Source: Helicobacter equorum (lineage in GTDB: Bacteria; Campylobacterota; Campylobacteria; Campylobacterales; Helicobacteraceae). Taken from it: DNA of 39,394 bases. Position 1 is the stretch's first letter; the number at the start of each line of letters is the position of its first letter. Under the pieces are notes generated by a model that made no database searches, was not told where the DNA came from, and saw only the letters and a program-made list of their open reading frames with translations. Positions 26,227-35,367 of this stretch are shown in pieces. The stretch lies in assembly GCF_900198655.1 (NCBI RefSeq), contig NZ_FZPO01000007.1, positions 1 to 39,394 on the forward strand. Direction: 5' to 3'. A program made the translations under genes and the position numbers.

Positions 26227-26940
26227 TTATTTTCGTGCGATGAGCATACCGAAATTTACCCATTTAAAGAGCACTTCAACATGTTTAAATCCAGCTTCTT
26301 GGAGCAAATGTAGGTTTTCTTGGAGTGTGTAGGGGATTAGCACATTTTCTAGTGCTTCTCGTTTGCGTGCGATTTGGGTTTTGGAGTAGCCATTATTGTG
26401 TTTGTAACTATGGTAGTATTCTATCATTTGGCTATCAAGTAGGGGATCTGTAGTTGTCATTTTTTCACTCATAATGAAAGTGCCATTTTCCCTAAGAGAT
26501 TCATATATTTTACGCACTAATCCTAATCTTTGTGGTGGGCGAATAAATTGCAATGTATAATTACTCACAAAAGCACTAGATTCACAAAATTCCTCTTGTG
26601 TGCAGTCAGCGACTTTAAAAGATACGGAGGCATTGTAAGCTTTTGCTTTGAGCGTGGCGTGTTCTATCATTGCCTTAGAGGTGTCAAGCCCTATTAATAT
26701 AGCATTTGTATGTGGCTCAAGGTTTAAGAGAAGATTACCTGTGGAGCAACCAAGATCATAGATTACTCCATCTTTGGCATTGTATTTCAAAAAATCTATA
26801 CATAACGTAAGGCTTTCTCGATAAAATGGAATAGAGCGCTCTAGCATATCATCAAAAACACTTGCCACTTGTGTATCAAATGCAAATTTTTTTTGCACTC
26901 CTTGTGTGGATTCTCCAAAAAGCATATCTTTTTTTTGCAT
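26227..26940 (-). CDS. cmoA: Carboxy-S-adenosyl-L-methionine synthase
   Basis: Makes carboxy-SAM from SAM and prephenate, for the cmo5U modification of wobble uridine in tRNA. The 237-residue product has the Rossmann motif VIYDLGCSTGNLLLNL and LIGLDTSKAMIEHA. The family segments FAFDTQVASVFDDMLERSIPFY near the N-terminus, VSNYTLQFIRPPQR, and the end HLLQEAGFKHVEVLFKWVNFG agree with CmoA rather than with general methyltransferases. The ATG at 26940 lies eleven bases after the HD gene. The frame reaching 27063 would run into that gene. No cmoB was seen in the window. Confidence 0.9.
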   Translation of the reverse strand: MQKKDMLFGESTQGVQKKFAFDTQVASVFDDMLERSIPFYRESLTLCIDFLKYNAKDGVIYDLGCSTGNLLLNLEPHTNAILIGLDTSKAMIEHATLKAKAYNASVSFKVADCTQEEFCESSAFVSNYTLQFIRPPQRLGLVRKIYESLRENGTFIMSEKMTTTDPLLDSQMIEYYHSYKHNNGYSKTQIARKREALENVLIPYTLQENLHLLQEAGFKHVEVLFKWVNFGMLIARK

Positions 26941-26950
26941 ACATAATTCT

Positions 26951-28150
26951 TTAGGCAAAGTTTCTAAAAATCGCACCCAAATCGACATTTGCGATTTCTT
27001 TATCAGCGCATTTTTGGAATATGCCTTGTGCTCCTTCGATAAGATCTTGGCTAGACACGCCATGTGTAATGGAGATCTTAGCTTCTAAAAATGCACTAAG
27101 ATTGTCACATACCTTGAGAAACTCCCCATATATAGGATCAAATTTATCTTCATTAAATTGTGCAAAGAAATCTGCACCATTTTGCATGTCGTATCTAAAA
27201 TGTTCAATTTTATAGCGATTATTGAATTCATCTTGTGTAAAATATTCAATATCATCACGAATGTTTGGCGGGACCTTGCATAAAATCTTGTCGTTTACTG
27301 CTTGTCGTTCAATATTTTTGATAAATTCATCTAAGCCTTTTACTGTGTGCTTGATAGGTGAGATAATATCTCGCGTGAGAATCTCGGGTAAATCGTGAAA
27401 CAAACCACACAAAAAATGATTAATACGCATTTGTTTGCAACATCCCAAATCAAGACTTAATAGATACGCACTTATGGCGACTATGAGTGTGTGTCCCAAT
27501 ACAGAAGTCGCAGGGATTCTTGGTGTTTGGCTCCAGCGTTTTTGGAATCTAAGCTGCCCAAACATGGTGATAAGCTCACGCATATCTTCATAAAGCACAA
27601 TTTGTTGCATACCTGCAAGATGATAATGCTCCTCTACTTGCTTGTCGATAGTATTTTTGATATTTTGCACATCATACATGTTGGCATTAAAATGATAAAT
27701 AATGTCAAATTCCCATTTTGATGCGTAATAATGCGAGGCTTTGAGAATCTCTTTTTCGATATTGGAAGTATGTGAAGTGAGATATGTCTCCATTTGCGGA
27801 AAAAACTCATATGTCTCAAGATCGGTTTGTAGATTTTGCATTACAAAATGCACAAGCTCTTGATTATGTGTTTTGGCTAATTGGTGAAATACGGGAGGTT
27901 TAATGTCAGTAAGTACGATACGCTCAAAAAATTCATAGCAAAATTGCAGGATTAATCGCTCCCAATCAATTTTAATGTTTTGGATATGTTCCTCATATCG
28001 CGCCAAAAGATAGGCGATAACAAATTTATGCGCTTGCTTATCTAGTTCGACAAACTCCACAGGCGTGGCTTGGTCATTCCAACGCCGAATAGACGCAGCT
28101 ACAAAGATTTTACGTAAAAGTGTGTTGCTAAGGCGTGGAGTTTTTGGCAT
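26951..28150 (-). CDS. HD-domain phosphohydrolase
   Basis: A 399-residue protein with two parts. The N-terminal 200 residues are helical, charged and not otherwise recognisable. The C-terminal part contains the HD domain: His in SVLGHTLIV, then His-Asp in HFLCGLFHDLPEILTRDIISPIK and a later Asp in FLKVCDNLSAF. The FHD-x-x-E-x-x-T-x-D string resembles the YfbR-type nucleotidase subgroup, which dephosphorylates deoxynucleotides, so a nucleotide phosphohydrolase is plausible. The substrate cannot be deduced. It sits between a small lipoprotein gene and cmoA with 8 and 10 bases between them. Confidence 0.85.
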   Translation of the reverse strand: MPKTPRLSNTLLRKIFVAASIRRWNDQATPVEFVELDKQAHKFVIAYLLARYEEHIQNIKIDWERLILQFCYEFFERIVLTDIKPPVFHQLAKTHNQELVHFVMQNLQTDLETYEFFPQMETYLTSHTSNIEKEILKASHYYASKWEFDIIYHFNANMYDVQNIKNTIDKQVEEHYHLAGMQQIVLYEDMRELITMFGQLRFQKRWSQTPRIPATSVLGHTLIVAISAYLLSLDLGCCKQMRINHFLCGLFHDLPEILTRDIISPIKHTVKGLDEFIKNIERQAVNDKILCKVPPNIRDDIEYFTQDEFNNRYKIEHFRYDMQNGADFFAQFNEDKFDPIYGEFLKVCDNLSAFLEAKISITHGVSSQDLIEGAQGIFQKCADKEIANVDLGAIFRNFA

Positions 28151-28158
28151 GAGATTCT

Positions 28159-28335
28159 CTATTTTTTGTAATAATCACCGGTAGCACCCACACATTGTTG
28201 TGTGCATTGCCCATTTTGGCAAATAGTTTGGCATTCTATAGCTTGGTATGAACCTACAGGTTTTTTGTGTGAGCAAGCACTAAAACATATAAGACTTACC
28301 ATCATAGCTCCTATAAGATTTATGAAAACTCGCAT
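28159..28335 (-). CDS. Small Cys-rich lipoprotein
   Basis: A 58-residue gene not previously listed among the larger reading frames. The start ATG at 28335 has AAGGAG five bases upstream. A hydrophobic signal runs to a lipobox-like FSAC with the lipidated Cys at 21. The short mature peptide (about 38 residues) carries four more Cys in IECQTICQNGQCTQQC, plus a Gly/Tyr/Lys tail. It ends eight bases before the HD gene and is preceded by an extended -10 at 28393-28388. This is strong structural evidence for a real lipoprotein; the function is unknown. The paired Cys suggest disulphides or metal binding. Confidence 0.72.
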   Translation of the reverse strand: MRVFINLIGAMMVSLICFSACSHKKPVGSYQAIECQTICQNGQCTQQCVGATGDYYKK

Positions 28336-28387
28336 TCATACTCCTTAGAAAAATAAAAATTATTTCTGCAATCACAACAAAGCATTT

Positions 28388-28396
28388 TTTATACCA
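28388..28396 (-). promoter_or_regulatory. Predicted promoter of the lipoprotein-HD-cmoA-moaC unit
   Basis: On minus, TG-G-TATAAA is an extended -10 element, about 53 bases before the lipoprotein start codon. The 143-base gap between xthA and the lipoprotein gene holds nothing else that I recognise. Confidence 0.45.
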
Positions 28397-28478
28397 TTAT
28401 GACAACCTAAAAGAATTAGGCAAAGTTTCTCAATGCATGCCAAGGTTTTTGTGAAGTGGTTTGTAGCGTAGATTCTCA

Positions 28479-29237
28479 CTACGGCAAATCTATTTCTAAG
28501 CCTACAGGGCAATGATCGCTACCAAAAACTTCAGGATAAATTTTAGCGCCTAAGAGTTTTGAATCTAAAACTTTAGAGCAGAGAAAATAATCAATCCGCC
28601 ACCCAGTGTTATTCTCTCGCGCTTTTCCCATGTAACTCCACCAGCTATATGCTCCCTCTAGCGTGGGATAAAAATGTCTAAATGTATCAGTGAATCCAGA
28701 ATCTAGAAGCTGTGTCATTTTCTCACGCTCTTCATCAGTAAAACCTGCATTTCTGCGGTTTGTTTTTGGATTTTTGAGATCAATTTCTTGGTGAGCGACA
28801 TTGAGATCCCCGCACACGATCACAGGCTTTATTTTTTCTAGATTTTTGAGATAGGCGCGAAAATCATCTTCCCATTCCATACGATATGATAATCTCTCTA
28901 GTTCCCGCTTAGAGTTTGGCGTATAGACATTGACAAGATAAAAATCCTTATATTCTGCACAAATAATACGCCCTTCTTTGTCGTGGTGTGCAATACCCAT
29001 ATCATACGCGATACTTAATGGTTTGGTTTTGCTAAAAATTGCTACCCCAGAATAACCCTTTTTTTCGGCACTATTCCAGTATTCTTCATAATTAGGAAAA
29101 TCAAATGTGGCTTGTTCGCGTTGCATTTTGGATTCTTGGATACAAAATACATCAGCATTAACAGACTTAAAAAAATCCATAAAGCCCTTATTCATGCAGG
29201 CTCTAAGCCCATTGACATTCCACGAAATGAGTTTCAA
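28479..29237 (-). CDS. xthA: Exodeoxyribonuclease III
   Basis: Apurinic/apyrimidinic endonuclease and 3' exonuclease for base-excision repair. The 252-residue chain has the family motifs in order: KLISWNVNGLRA at the start, CIQESKMQ (metal-binding Glu), YTPNSKRELERLSYRMEWEDDF, VICGDLNVAHQEIDL, the WWSYMGKARENNTGWRIDYFL segment and the closing GSDHCPVGLEI (catalytic Asp-His). Complete and ordinary in length. Follows fqrB by 12 bases. Confidence 0.96.
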   Translation of the reverse strand: MKLISWNVNGLRACMNKGFMDFFKSVNADVFCIQESKMQREQATFDFPNYEEYWNSAEKKGYSGVAIFSKTKPLSIAYDMGIAHHDKEGRIICAEYKDFYLVNVYTPNSKRELERLSYRMEWEDDFRAYLKNLEKIKPVIVCGDLNVAHQEIDLKNPKTNRRNAGFTDEEREKMTQLLDSGFTDTFRHFYPTLEGAYSWWSYMGKARENNTGWRIDYFLCSKVLDSKLLGAKIYPEVFGSDHCPVGLEIDLP

Positions 29238-29249
29238 AATACTTACCCT

Positions 29250-30206
29250 TTAACCAAGGCGTTTTTTGATTTCACAAGCGATTTCATATCCGTGATTTAA
29301 TCCAGCAGCGATTGATCCACCGCTTTTTAGTGCGATATCTCCTGCTAAAAACACATTTTCTATAGAGCTTTCTAGTTTTTCATTTGAAATCGGTGTGCCA
29401 TTTTCATCAAGTGCTAATTGGCATTTTTTTAGAAAATCTATAGGCGCAGCACCACCTATCGCATAGACAACTCTATCAAAGGTTTCACTTTGATGATTCG
29501 TGAAATTAACTTTTACTTCGCCTTCAGTATCTTCTAATCCTTGTATATCCACACCTAGACGTGTTTTTAGTTTTCCGCTTTGGATAGAATCTTGGAGTTG
29601 CTTGGCATTGACTTCATTGATACGGCTAAATTCTGTGCGACGATAGTTAAGTGTCGTGTCATTGTCTTTGCATAGCAAGGTGGCGTATTCTACTGCTGAA
29701 TTACCACCACCTACGACCAATACTTTTTCATCACTTTGGATATTGTTGGCATTAAATTGCACTTTTTTTCTAATTGTTGGTGGAATGGGATAGCTTGGTT
29801 TGTTTGGTTGCCCCATTTTACCAATAGCTATGACAACAAATTTTGCCTTAAAACTTTGCCCACCACTACTATGAATTTCAAATATATCACCTACTTTTTG
29901 GATGGATTCTATGTCGGTTTTGTAGTGAATCTTGAGGTTTTCTAGGAGTTTATCAAAAAGCTCTAGTGTGCTTTCTTTGTTCCCATCTACAAAATGTATG
30001 CTACCTTTGAGATCAACAATTTGCCCTTTGTAGTCTTTATCCACGCGCTTACCATCTTTATAGAATTGTCGGATAGTTGCACTATGTTGCTCACTTTTTT
30101 CAAACACTGCGACATTTGTAATACCTAGTGCTACACTTTCCACAGCAGCACCTATACCACCGGGACCACCACCGATAATTGCTACATTATACATTTCAGC
30201 CATCAT
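29250..30206 (-). CDS. fqrB: FAD/NAD(P)-binding reductase, FqrB-like flavodoxin reductase
   Basis: A 318-residue flavoprotein of the thioredoxin-reductase fold without a CxxC active site. FAD binds at IIGGGPGGIGAA (residues about 9-20), NAD(P) at VVGGGNSAVEYA (about 155-166), and the second FAD contact is FLAGDIALKSGGSIAAGLNHG near the end. In H. pylori and C. jejuni a protein of this type is FqrB, which exchanges electrons between flavodoxin and NADP, so that the pyruvate oxidoreductase (porGDAB, same window) can yield NADPH. The assignment is by family and taxon; related YpdA-type enzymes look similar. Its start codon overlaps the ccoS stop (ATGATG). Confidence 0.8.
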   Translation of the reverse strand: MMAEMYNVAIIGGGPGGIGAAVESVALGITNVAVFEKSEQHSATIRQFYKDGKRVDKDYKGQIVDLKGSIHFVDGNKESTLELFDKLLENLKIHYKTDIESIQKVGDIFEIHSSGGQSFKAKFVVIAIGKMGQPNKPSYPIPPTIRKKVQFNANNIQSDEKVLVVGGGNSAVEYATLLCKDNDTTLNYRRTEFSRINEVNAKQLQDSIQSGKLKTRLGVDIQGLEDTEGEVKVNFTNHQSETFDRVVYAIGGAAPIDFLKKCQLALDENGTPISNEKLESSIENVFLAGDIALKSGGSIAAGLNHGYEIACEIKKRLG

Positions 30207-30445
30207 GACTCCTTTTTGTTTTGGGATTGTGTGATTTGAGAATCTAGCTCTTGTAAAAAATCATGTTTTTGGTGTTGGTTTGCAATTTTATTCAAATCTT
30301 CAGGAGTGTCAAAAAGCACACCTTCCATCATTTTGTTTTCATCATCGAATTGTCCATTTTTTAGTCCCCACAAGAATCCAAGAAGACCAAAAAATCCCAA
30401 TATAAGAGAAATACCAAGCATGAAAGCTATAATCTCGACATTCAA
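30203..30445 (-). CDS. ccoS: Cytochrome oxidase maturation protein CcoS-like
   Basis: An 80-residue single-pass membrane protein. Hydrophobic residues about 6-28 are followed by the family turn FLWGLKNGQFDDENKMMEGVLFD, the usual mark of CcoS. CcoS helps assemble metal cofactors into the cbb3 oxidase used for microaerobic respiration. The acidic and polar tail has no metal site. Its stop codon overlaps the fqrB start. A linkage with fqrB is also what I recall from H. pylori. Confidence 0.85.
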   Translation of the reverse strand: MNVEIIAFMLGISLILGFFGLLGFLWGLKNGQFDDENKMMEGVLFDTPEDLNKIANQHQKHDFLQELDSQITQSQNKKES

Positions 30446-30510
30446 AATTTAATCCTTAGATATAAGTGTATATTTTGCCAAAATGTAATTAATAAAGCCA
30501 TTACCCCTCA

Positions 30511-32553
30511 CTAAAAAAGTAAATCTTCCTCGACATTTGTTACCGATGGGGTTGTTGGTGGAAGTTTGGAAATATTAGTGTAGAGATATTCCCCATCCGC
30601 AAAGGTTTTTTTCATGATGCCATTTGGCACATCAAAGTGTCTTTTGAGACCAGGTTCAATTTTTAGGAGTTTATTGAAAAAATATGCATTCACAGGTGCG
30701 GCAACGATACCACCTGTCTCTACAGGACCTATTGGCGTGTTATTGTCCCGTCCATACCATATGATGGTTTGTATGCTTGGGGAATAACCACAAAACCAAC
30801 CATCGATATTTTGGTTTGATGTTCCTGTTTTTCCTGCTATCTCTAGATTTGCGACGCGTGCTCTTATCCCAGTCCCACGATTGACGACATCATGCAAGAT
30901 ATCTGTTACCAAAAACGCTTGTTGTGGTTGTGTGTATTCACGCGTGACAATAGGAAATGTGTAGGTTTCACCCTGCACATCGACGATAGAATCTACTAAG
31001 CGTGGAGTTATCATCGTGCCATAGTTGGAAAAAACAGAATAAAACTTCGTAGCTTCTAGTGGAGAAAGGCTAAGGCTTCCTAAAACAATTGACATATCAT
31101 TTGGGACATATGGGAATTCAAAATCTTTGATGCCTCTATATATGACATCAAATCCTACTTGCTGTACTAGATTCAGTGTTGCGAGATTGGCAGATTTGCG
31201 TAATGCCTCACGAAGAGTGATGAGACCGCCATATGCACCCACATTTTTTGGCTTCCACACATCCTCTTCGTCTTCTTGATCACTTTGCGTATTTTCATTT
31301 GTATTACCAAATTTTCTTGGTGCATCCATGACTTGCCATGCCGGAGAATAGCCCCTGTCAAAGGCTACAAGGTAGATAAAAGGTTTAATACTAGAGCCAA
31401 ATTGTCGTTTGGCTTGTGTTGCGCGATTAAACACAGATTTTTTATAATCCACGCCACCTACAAGCGCTAAAATTTTGCCACTTTGGGATTCTGTAACAAC
31501 CATAGCCCCATTCAATTCACCGTATTTATTTGCCTCTGATTCTTTAGGTTTCGCATAGATAAGTCCTTCAGAATCTAGCTCTTCACGTATAAAAGCCTTT
31601 GGATATTGTTCCAATAAACGTTCGTTGATGTGATTATAACCATATCGTAATGCCTCTTGTGCGATATTTTGATAATCTAAATCTATTGTGAGATAAATTT
31701 TATAGCCACCGGTTTTTAGATCCGGGTATATTGGACTAAGTTGGCGCACGACTTCATCGACTGCATAAGGCGCGACATTTTGTGTGAGGCTTTTGTCATT
31801 ATACACATATGGAATCTCCACAATTGCTACCTCATATTCTTCTTGTGTGATCCACCCTATGTCTTTTAGCCTATCTAAAATGTTGTTTGCGCGCCCTAAT
31901 GAATGCTGGAGGTTTTTTGATGGATCATACGTGTCTGGGGCTTTTGGAAGTCCCATAAGCATACACATTTCTTTGAGTGTGAGTTCATTAAGATTCTTAT
32001 GAAAATATCCAAGTGCAGCGGTTTTTACCCCATAATATCCATGTCCCCAAAAGATATAGTTTAGATAAATCTCCAAAATATCTTCCTTACTCATATTTTG
32101 TTCTAATGTGATGGCAAACATCGCTTCTTTTATTTTGCGTTTGAGTGTTCTTTCTGGTGAGAGTGCTATGTTTTTGACAACTTGTTGCGTGAGTGTGCTA
32201 CCACCTTCAGAATATTTAAGGTTTTTGACATTTTTGACAATGGCGCGAGAGATTGCATCTGGATTGATACCCATATGCTCAAAAAATAATGTGTCTTCAA
32301 CGGCTAGGAGAATCTCGATAATTCTTGGGGGTATTTCTTCAAACTTAGCATATAATCGATAGTGTTCACTAAAAAGATTTGCTACTAAGCGACCTTTTGT
32401 GTCAAAAATTTGCGTGGTAATATCCATTTTATGGCGTTTGACAGATTCTATTTCACCTTGCACTTCTGTATATACACCATAAAGATATATACCCACACCA
32501 AAAAGAGCTACAAAAAATGCAACCCCTGTGCTATATCGTATTATTCGCCACAC
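30511..32553 (-). CDS. Penicillin-binding protein 1A (bifunctional murein synthase)
   Basis: Bifunctional peptidoglycan glycosyltransferase and transpeptidase anchored in the inner membrane. The 680-residue protein has a membrane anchor at residues about 7-29. The GT51 domain shows LLAVEDTLFFEHMG (catalytic Glu), GGSTLTQQ and YLNYIFWGHGYYGV. The transpeptidase shows SSIKPF (serine of SxxK), RKSANL (SxN) and GKTGTSN (KTG). Length is typical of class A enzymes. In H. pylori changes in the equivalent PBP1A cause amoxicillin resistance; I cannot judge resistance residues here. It follows tlpD by 17 bases. Confidence 0.95.
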   Translation of the reverse strand: MWRIIRYSTGVAFFVALFGVGIYLYGVYTEVQGEIESVKRHKMDITTQIFDTKGRLVANLFSEHYRLYAKFEEIPPRIIEILLAVEDTLFFEHMGINPDAISRAIVKNVKNLKYSEGGSTLTQQVVKNIALSPERTLKRKIKEAMFAITLEQNMSKEDILEIYLNYIFWGHGYYGVKTAALGYFHKNLNELTLKEMCMLMGLPKAPDTYDPSKNLQHSLGRANNILDRLKDIGWITQEEYEVAIVEIPYVYNDKSLTQNVAPYAVDEVVRQLSPIYPDLKTGGYKIYLTIDLDYQNIAQEALRYGYNHINERLLEQYPKAFIREELDSEGLIYAKPKESEANKYGELNGAMVVTESQSGKILALVGGVDYKKSVFNRATQAKRQFGSSIKPFIYLVAFDRGYSPAWQVMDAPRKFGNTNENTQSDQEDEEDVWKPKNVGAYGGLITLREALRKSANLATLNLVQQVGFDVIYRGIKDFEFPYVPNDMSIVLGSLSLSPLEATKFYSVFSNYGTMITPRLVDSIVDVQGETYTFPIVTREYTQPQQAFLVTDILHDVVNRGTGIRARVANLEIAGKTGTSNQNIDGWFCGYSPSIQTIIWYGRDNNTPIGPVETGGIVAAPVNAYFFNKLLKIEPGLKRHFDVPNGIMKKTFADGEYLYTNISKLPPTTPSVTNVEEDLLF

Positions 32554-32570
32554 TGATAGTCTTTGAGAAT

Positions 32571-33887
32571 TTATTGTGCTTTGGGTGAACCCTCTAGCTC
32601 ACTTATTTTAGCCTGAGTTTCATCATGAACTTCTGTGTAAAGCTCATCTATACAACGCATTACACCATCACTACCTTTTTCCATTTCTGATACTTTTTCT
32701 TGTATGCAAGATTTTGCACACGCTGTATTAGGATCTTCAAGCAAATTAACCAATGAAATAGCTTGTGTATGCACCTCTTCATGAAATGGATCAAGTTTTT
32801 TGTATCCTTGCGTGTGACTAAATAATTGCTTACCTCGCCCTTCATAATACCATTTGCCTAGACGACAATTTCTGTGATCCACTTTATTGAAGCTATCTTT
32901 AATACCAAACAAGAATCCGTAGAGATTATTTTTATACACCGTATGGTCAAGCTTTGCAAGTGTGCAGAAGATTCTAGAGCTTAACGATGATGAAATTTGG
33001 TTATTGATAAGGTTGCTTGTTTTTAGTTGGTTAATAAGATCAGTAAGTGCAGATATGACATCTCTTACAACATTTGTAGCGGTATTTGTTTCTTCTGTTC
33101 CACTTTGAATATCATTAGCTTCTTGTTGCATAGATTTTACGACAACAGCTATTTCTTTAGTAGCCTTTTGTGTTTTTTCAGCAAGTTTTCGCACTTCATC
33201 TGCTACCACGGCAAACCCTCTTCCATGTTCTCCAGCACGTGCTGCTTCGATAGCGGCATTAAGTGCCAAAAGGTTTGTTTGTTCGGCTATATCATCAATA
33301 AGTGAAACAACATTGGTAATCTCGTTGCTTCTTTGCGCTAGAGAATCCACAAGTTGTGTGGAAATCTGCATTTTTTCATATAACACTTCGATTTTTTCCA
33401 ATGCATCGCTACTAAGTTCGCGACCATTTTCTGCTTTTTGCACAGATTCATTAGATCGTGAAACCACTTCTGTAGATTGTTCTAACACTTCTTGTAGCGC
33501 AGATTGTGTACCAGCAATACCGGCTGACATAGAGCGACTATAAACATCAAATAAGTCAAAACCACCACTTTTATCACTGCGCAAATCCAAAGCCATAGCG
33601 GAATAATAGACTACATCACCCACTTTTTTAGTTGCAATAGTAAATTCTCCCATAGGTAATGCCAATGTTGTTAGATCATGGTGCAAGTGTGCAGCAAATG
33701 TATCAAAATTTTGTAGTCTAGAAGCAACCTGATTTTTGAAGACAACTTCGCCATTTTTAATACCCACAATAATTTCTTTTTGTGTAAAGCCTAAAGCCTC
33801 TTTGTAATGCTCTAATTCTTCTTTGAGGCTTTGCACCTCTCTTGCAAGTTGATTGTGATCGTTTGCTTGTTTTTTTGTGCCAAACAT
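32571..33887 (-). CDS. tlpD: Soluble chemoreceptor TlpD-like (MCP signalling domain plus CZB)
   Basis: A cytoplasmic chemoreceptor of 438 residues without membrane segments. The coiled N-terminus (about 10-40) is followed by a PAS-like or linker part. The MCP signalling domain tip is [42 protein letters not shown] in the middle third. The C-terminal CZB zinc-binding domain shows [14 protein letters not shown] and the two later His in FHEEVH. H. pylori TlpD has the same plan and senses oxidants and hypochlorite through CZB. I take ATG at 33887 with the MFGTKK start typical of TlpD; the frame to 34049 adds 54 residues of unlikely sequence. GGGGAG at 33894-33899 is the ribosome site. Confidence 0.93.
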   Translation of the reverse strand: MFGTKKQANDHNQLAREVQSLKEELEHYKEALGFTQKEIIVGIKNGEVVFKNQVASRLQNFDTFAAHLHHDLTTLALPMGEFTIATKKVGDVVYYSAMALDLRSDKSGGFDLFDVYSRSMSAGIAGTQSALQEVLEQSTEVVSRSNESVQKAENGRELSSDALEKIEVLYEKMQISTQLVDSLAQRSNEITNVVSLIDDIAEQTNLLALNAAIEAARAGEHGRGFAVVADEVRKLAEKTQKATKEIAVVVKSMQQEANDIQSGTEETNTATNVVRDVISALTDLINQLKTSNLINNQISSSLSSRIFCTLAKLDHTVYKNNLYGFLFGIKDSFNKVDHRNCRLGKWYYEGRGKQLFSHTQGYKKLDPFHEEVHTQAISLVNLLEDPNTACAKSCIQEKVSEMEKGSDGVMRCIDELYTEVHDETQAKISELEGSPKAQ

Positions 33888-33927
33888 CGACATTTCTCCC
33901 CTAAATAAATTTTTGAAACCCACTGGG

Positions 33928-33936
33928 ATTATGCCA
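33928..33936 (-). promoter_or_regulatory. Predicted extended -10 of tlpD
   Basis: On minus, TG-G-CATAAT lies about 41 bases before the tlpD start. It is the most promoter-like element in the 215-base tlpD-fur gap on that strand. No sigma-54 or sigma-28 consensus was seen. Confidence 0.4.
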
Positions 33937-34056
33937 TAAAAACTCTGAAAAGAGACAAAAATCATAGAAAGATTGGAGTGTGAAATACTATATATAAAGT
34001 TATATTGTAATTTGTCTAAAAACCTAAAGCTTATCATGGTTTTTATCAATAACTTA

Positions 34057-34065
34057 TGTTACAAT
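34057..34065 (+). promoter_or_regulatory. Predicted extended -10 of fur
   Basis: TG-T-TACAAT with the hexamer at 34060-34065 lies 38 bases before the fur start codon. A/T-rich DNA around 34040-34080 could hold Fur boxes for autoregulation, but I could not define one. Confidence 0.5.
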
Positions 34066-34102
34066 CTCAAAATATATTAAATCTTGATAAAAGGGTATAA
34101 CG

Positions 34103-34558
34103 ATGATTGATACCAAGCGCTTAGAAACTTTAGAGTCGATTTTGAATCGGTTGCGTGTAGAGATTAAGCGCAATGGATTAAAAAATTCTAAACAACGCGA
34201 GGAGATTCTCATCGTGCTATATAAAAGTGGTACACATCTAAGCCCTGAAGAAATTACAAACAAAATTCGTATGGTGGATAAAAACGCAAGTATTTCATCA
34301 GTCTATAGAATCTTAAGCTTTTTGGAAAAAAGTGGTTTTATTACAGCACTAGAGGCTGATAAAAGTGGGAGACGCTATGAAATCGCCGCCAAAGAACATC
34401 ATGATCATATCATTTGTCTTGATTGTGGTGACATTATAGAGTTTGTGAATCCGCAAATTGAAGCCTTGCAAATTGAAATTGCTAAAGAATTTGGTGCTAC
34501 AATCATTAGCCACGATATGCGACTTTTTGTAAAATGTGCTAAATGCCAAAAACAATAG
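34103..34558 (+). CDS. fur: Ferric uptake regulator
   Basis: Metal-responsive repressor of iron uptake and storage genes. The 151-residue chain has the winged helix with KNSKQREEILIVLYKSGTHLSPEEI and ASISSVYRILSFLEKSGFI (recognition helix). The dimer domain has the metal-binding HHDHIICLDCGDIIEF (the HHDH string with a CxxC), then a second CxxC as VKCAKCQK at the end. The long N-terminus (about 25 residues before the winged helix) is typical of Helicobacter and Campylobacter Fur. It diverges from tlpD. Confidence 0.95.
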   Translation: MIDTKRLETLESILNRLRVEIKRNGLKNSKQREEILIVLYKSGTHLSPEEITNKIRMVDKNASISSVYRILSFLEKSGFITALEADKSGRRYEIAAKEHHDHIICLDCGDIIEFVNPQIEALQIEIAKEFGATIISHDMRLFVKCAKCQKQ

Positions 34559-34608
34559 ACACAACAATTTAACAGATAGATTCAACATTTCTCTTTTTAA
34601 GGATATAT

Positions 34609-34866
34609 ATGGGGGTAAGTTGCCTTCAATCCGATATAACAACGTTGCGTGGAATAGAAGATAGTAGTATTGAATCTTTTTCAATCATGGGGCACTTGAT
34701 GGTTTTGGGCTTGGCATATATGGGGAGCCTATTTAATTCAGATGCATGGCGACTTGCACTATTGTCAGTTCAAAGGGTGTTAAAGAATGGTGGTAGATTC
34801 TATCTGGCTGCACAGATTGGCAAACAAGACAAATTTCGTTTTAATGCGGGTAGAACTTTAGACTAA
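34609..34866 (+). pseudogene. Remnant of a DUF268-type gene
   Basis: A reading frame of 85 codons with a fair AAGG ribosome site. Residues 7-80 resemble the middle of DUF268 proteins, SAM-methyltransferase-like proteins often found in surface glycan loci. Marks are SDITTLRGIEDSSIESFSI, then SDAWRLALLSVQRVLKNGGRFYLAAQIGK and FNAGRTL. Intact members run to over 200 residues, with an N-terminal cofactor-binding part and a C-terminal part; both are missing. The normally conserved His-x-x-E-His-x-Gly-Leu-Gly-x-Tyr stretch reads MVLGLAYMG. I judge this to be decayed. Confidence 0.6.
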
Positions 34867-34880
34867 ATACAATTTGCCAC

Positions 34881-35060
34881 ATGTCCCATAAAGAGCTGCA
34901 TTTTCTTAAAAGGCATGGTTTGGATACTTATCCTTGCATATATCAACAGGGTGATGAAACCTTTGCCCATGATTCTAAACTTAATTTTTTATGCAATCAA
35001 ATTTCTGCTACAGCCTTGATGATGTTTCAAAAAAAGATAGGAAATTATTGTAAAGTTTGA
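34881..35060 (+). pseudogene. Short fragment of unknown origin
   Basis: An ATG-started frame of 59 codons in a different frame from the DUF268 remnant. The sequence (HKELHFLKRHGLDTYPCIYQ near the start, ending FQKKIGNYCKV) reads like the C-terminus of a soluble protein. There is no ribosome site, and I recognise no family. It is best read as debris from the same eroded locus. Confidence 0.35.
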
Positions 35061-35367
35061 ACACGACAATGCCATAAAACGTATTAATACGTTGATACAA
35101 ATCAAACTATATCAGTAACCACTTTAAATTTTGCATTCTCTACTTAATAATTTTATGTGTAGTTTTATATGCCTTTTAAACATATAAAACATACTTAAAT
35201 ACGCTAAAAATTGTATATCTTTTACTTTAAAGTTAAAACAATAGATTGTAGATGAAATTATAGATAAGTGAGATATATCACTTATACACATACATAATTT
35301 ACCACTTTAATAAACTTAAAACAAAAATTGCTACAATTTCAACATTTTTTAACAAGGAGATTCCATT
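35061..35367. other. A/T-rich non-coding stretch upstream of the GT8 gene
   Basis: This 307-base stretch has no credible gene. It contains an inverted repeat with eight-base arms, ATAAGTGA (35264-35271) and TCACTTAT (35278-35285). The ten-base direct repeat ACCACTTTAA occurs at 35118-35127 and 35301-35310. The extended -10 TG-C-TACAAT, hexamer at 35332-35337, fits the GT8 gene with a leader of about 23 bases. Confidence 0.5.

Noticed and set aside
33888-34049. 54-residue N-terminal extension of the chemoreceptor
   Set aside because: It is hydrophobic and aromatic noise crossing the promoter region; the GGGGAG site and the MFGTKK start at 33887 fit TlpD.
34609-34625. Five-G run at the DUF268 remnant start as a phase switch
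   Set aside because: Five G are too few for efficient slippage, and no length change would restore the missing parts of the gene.
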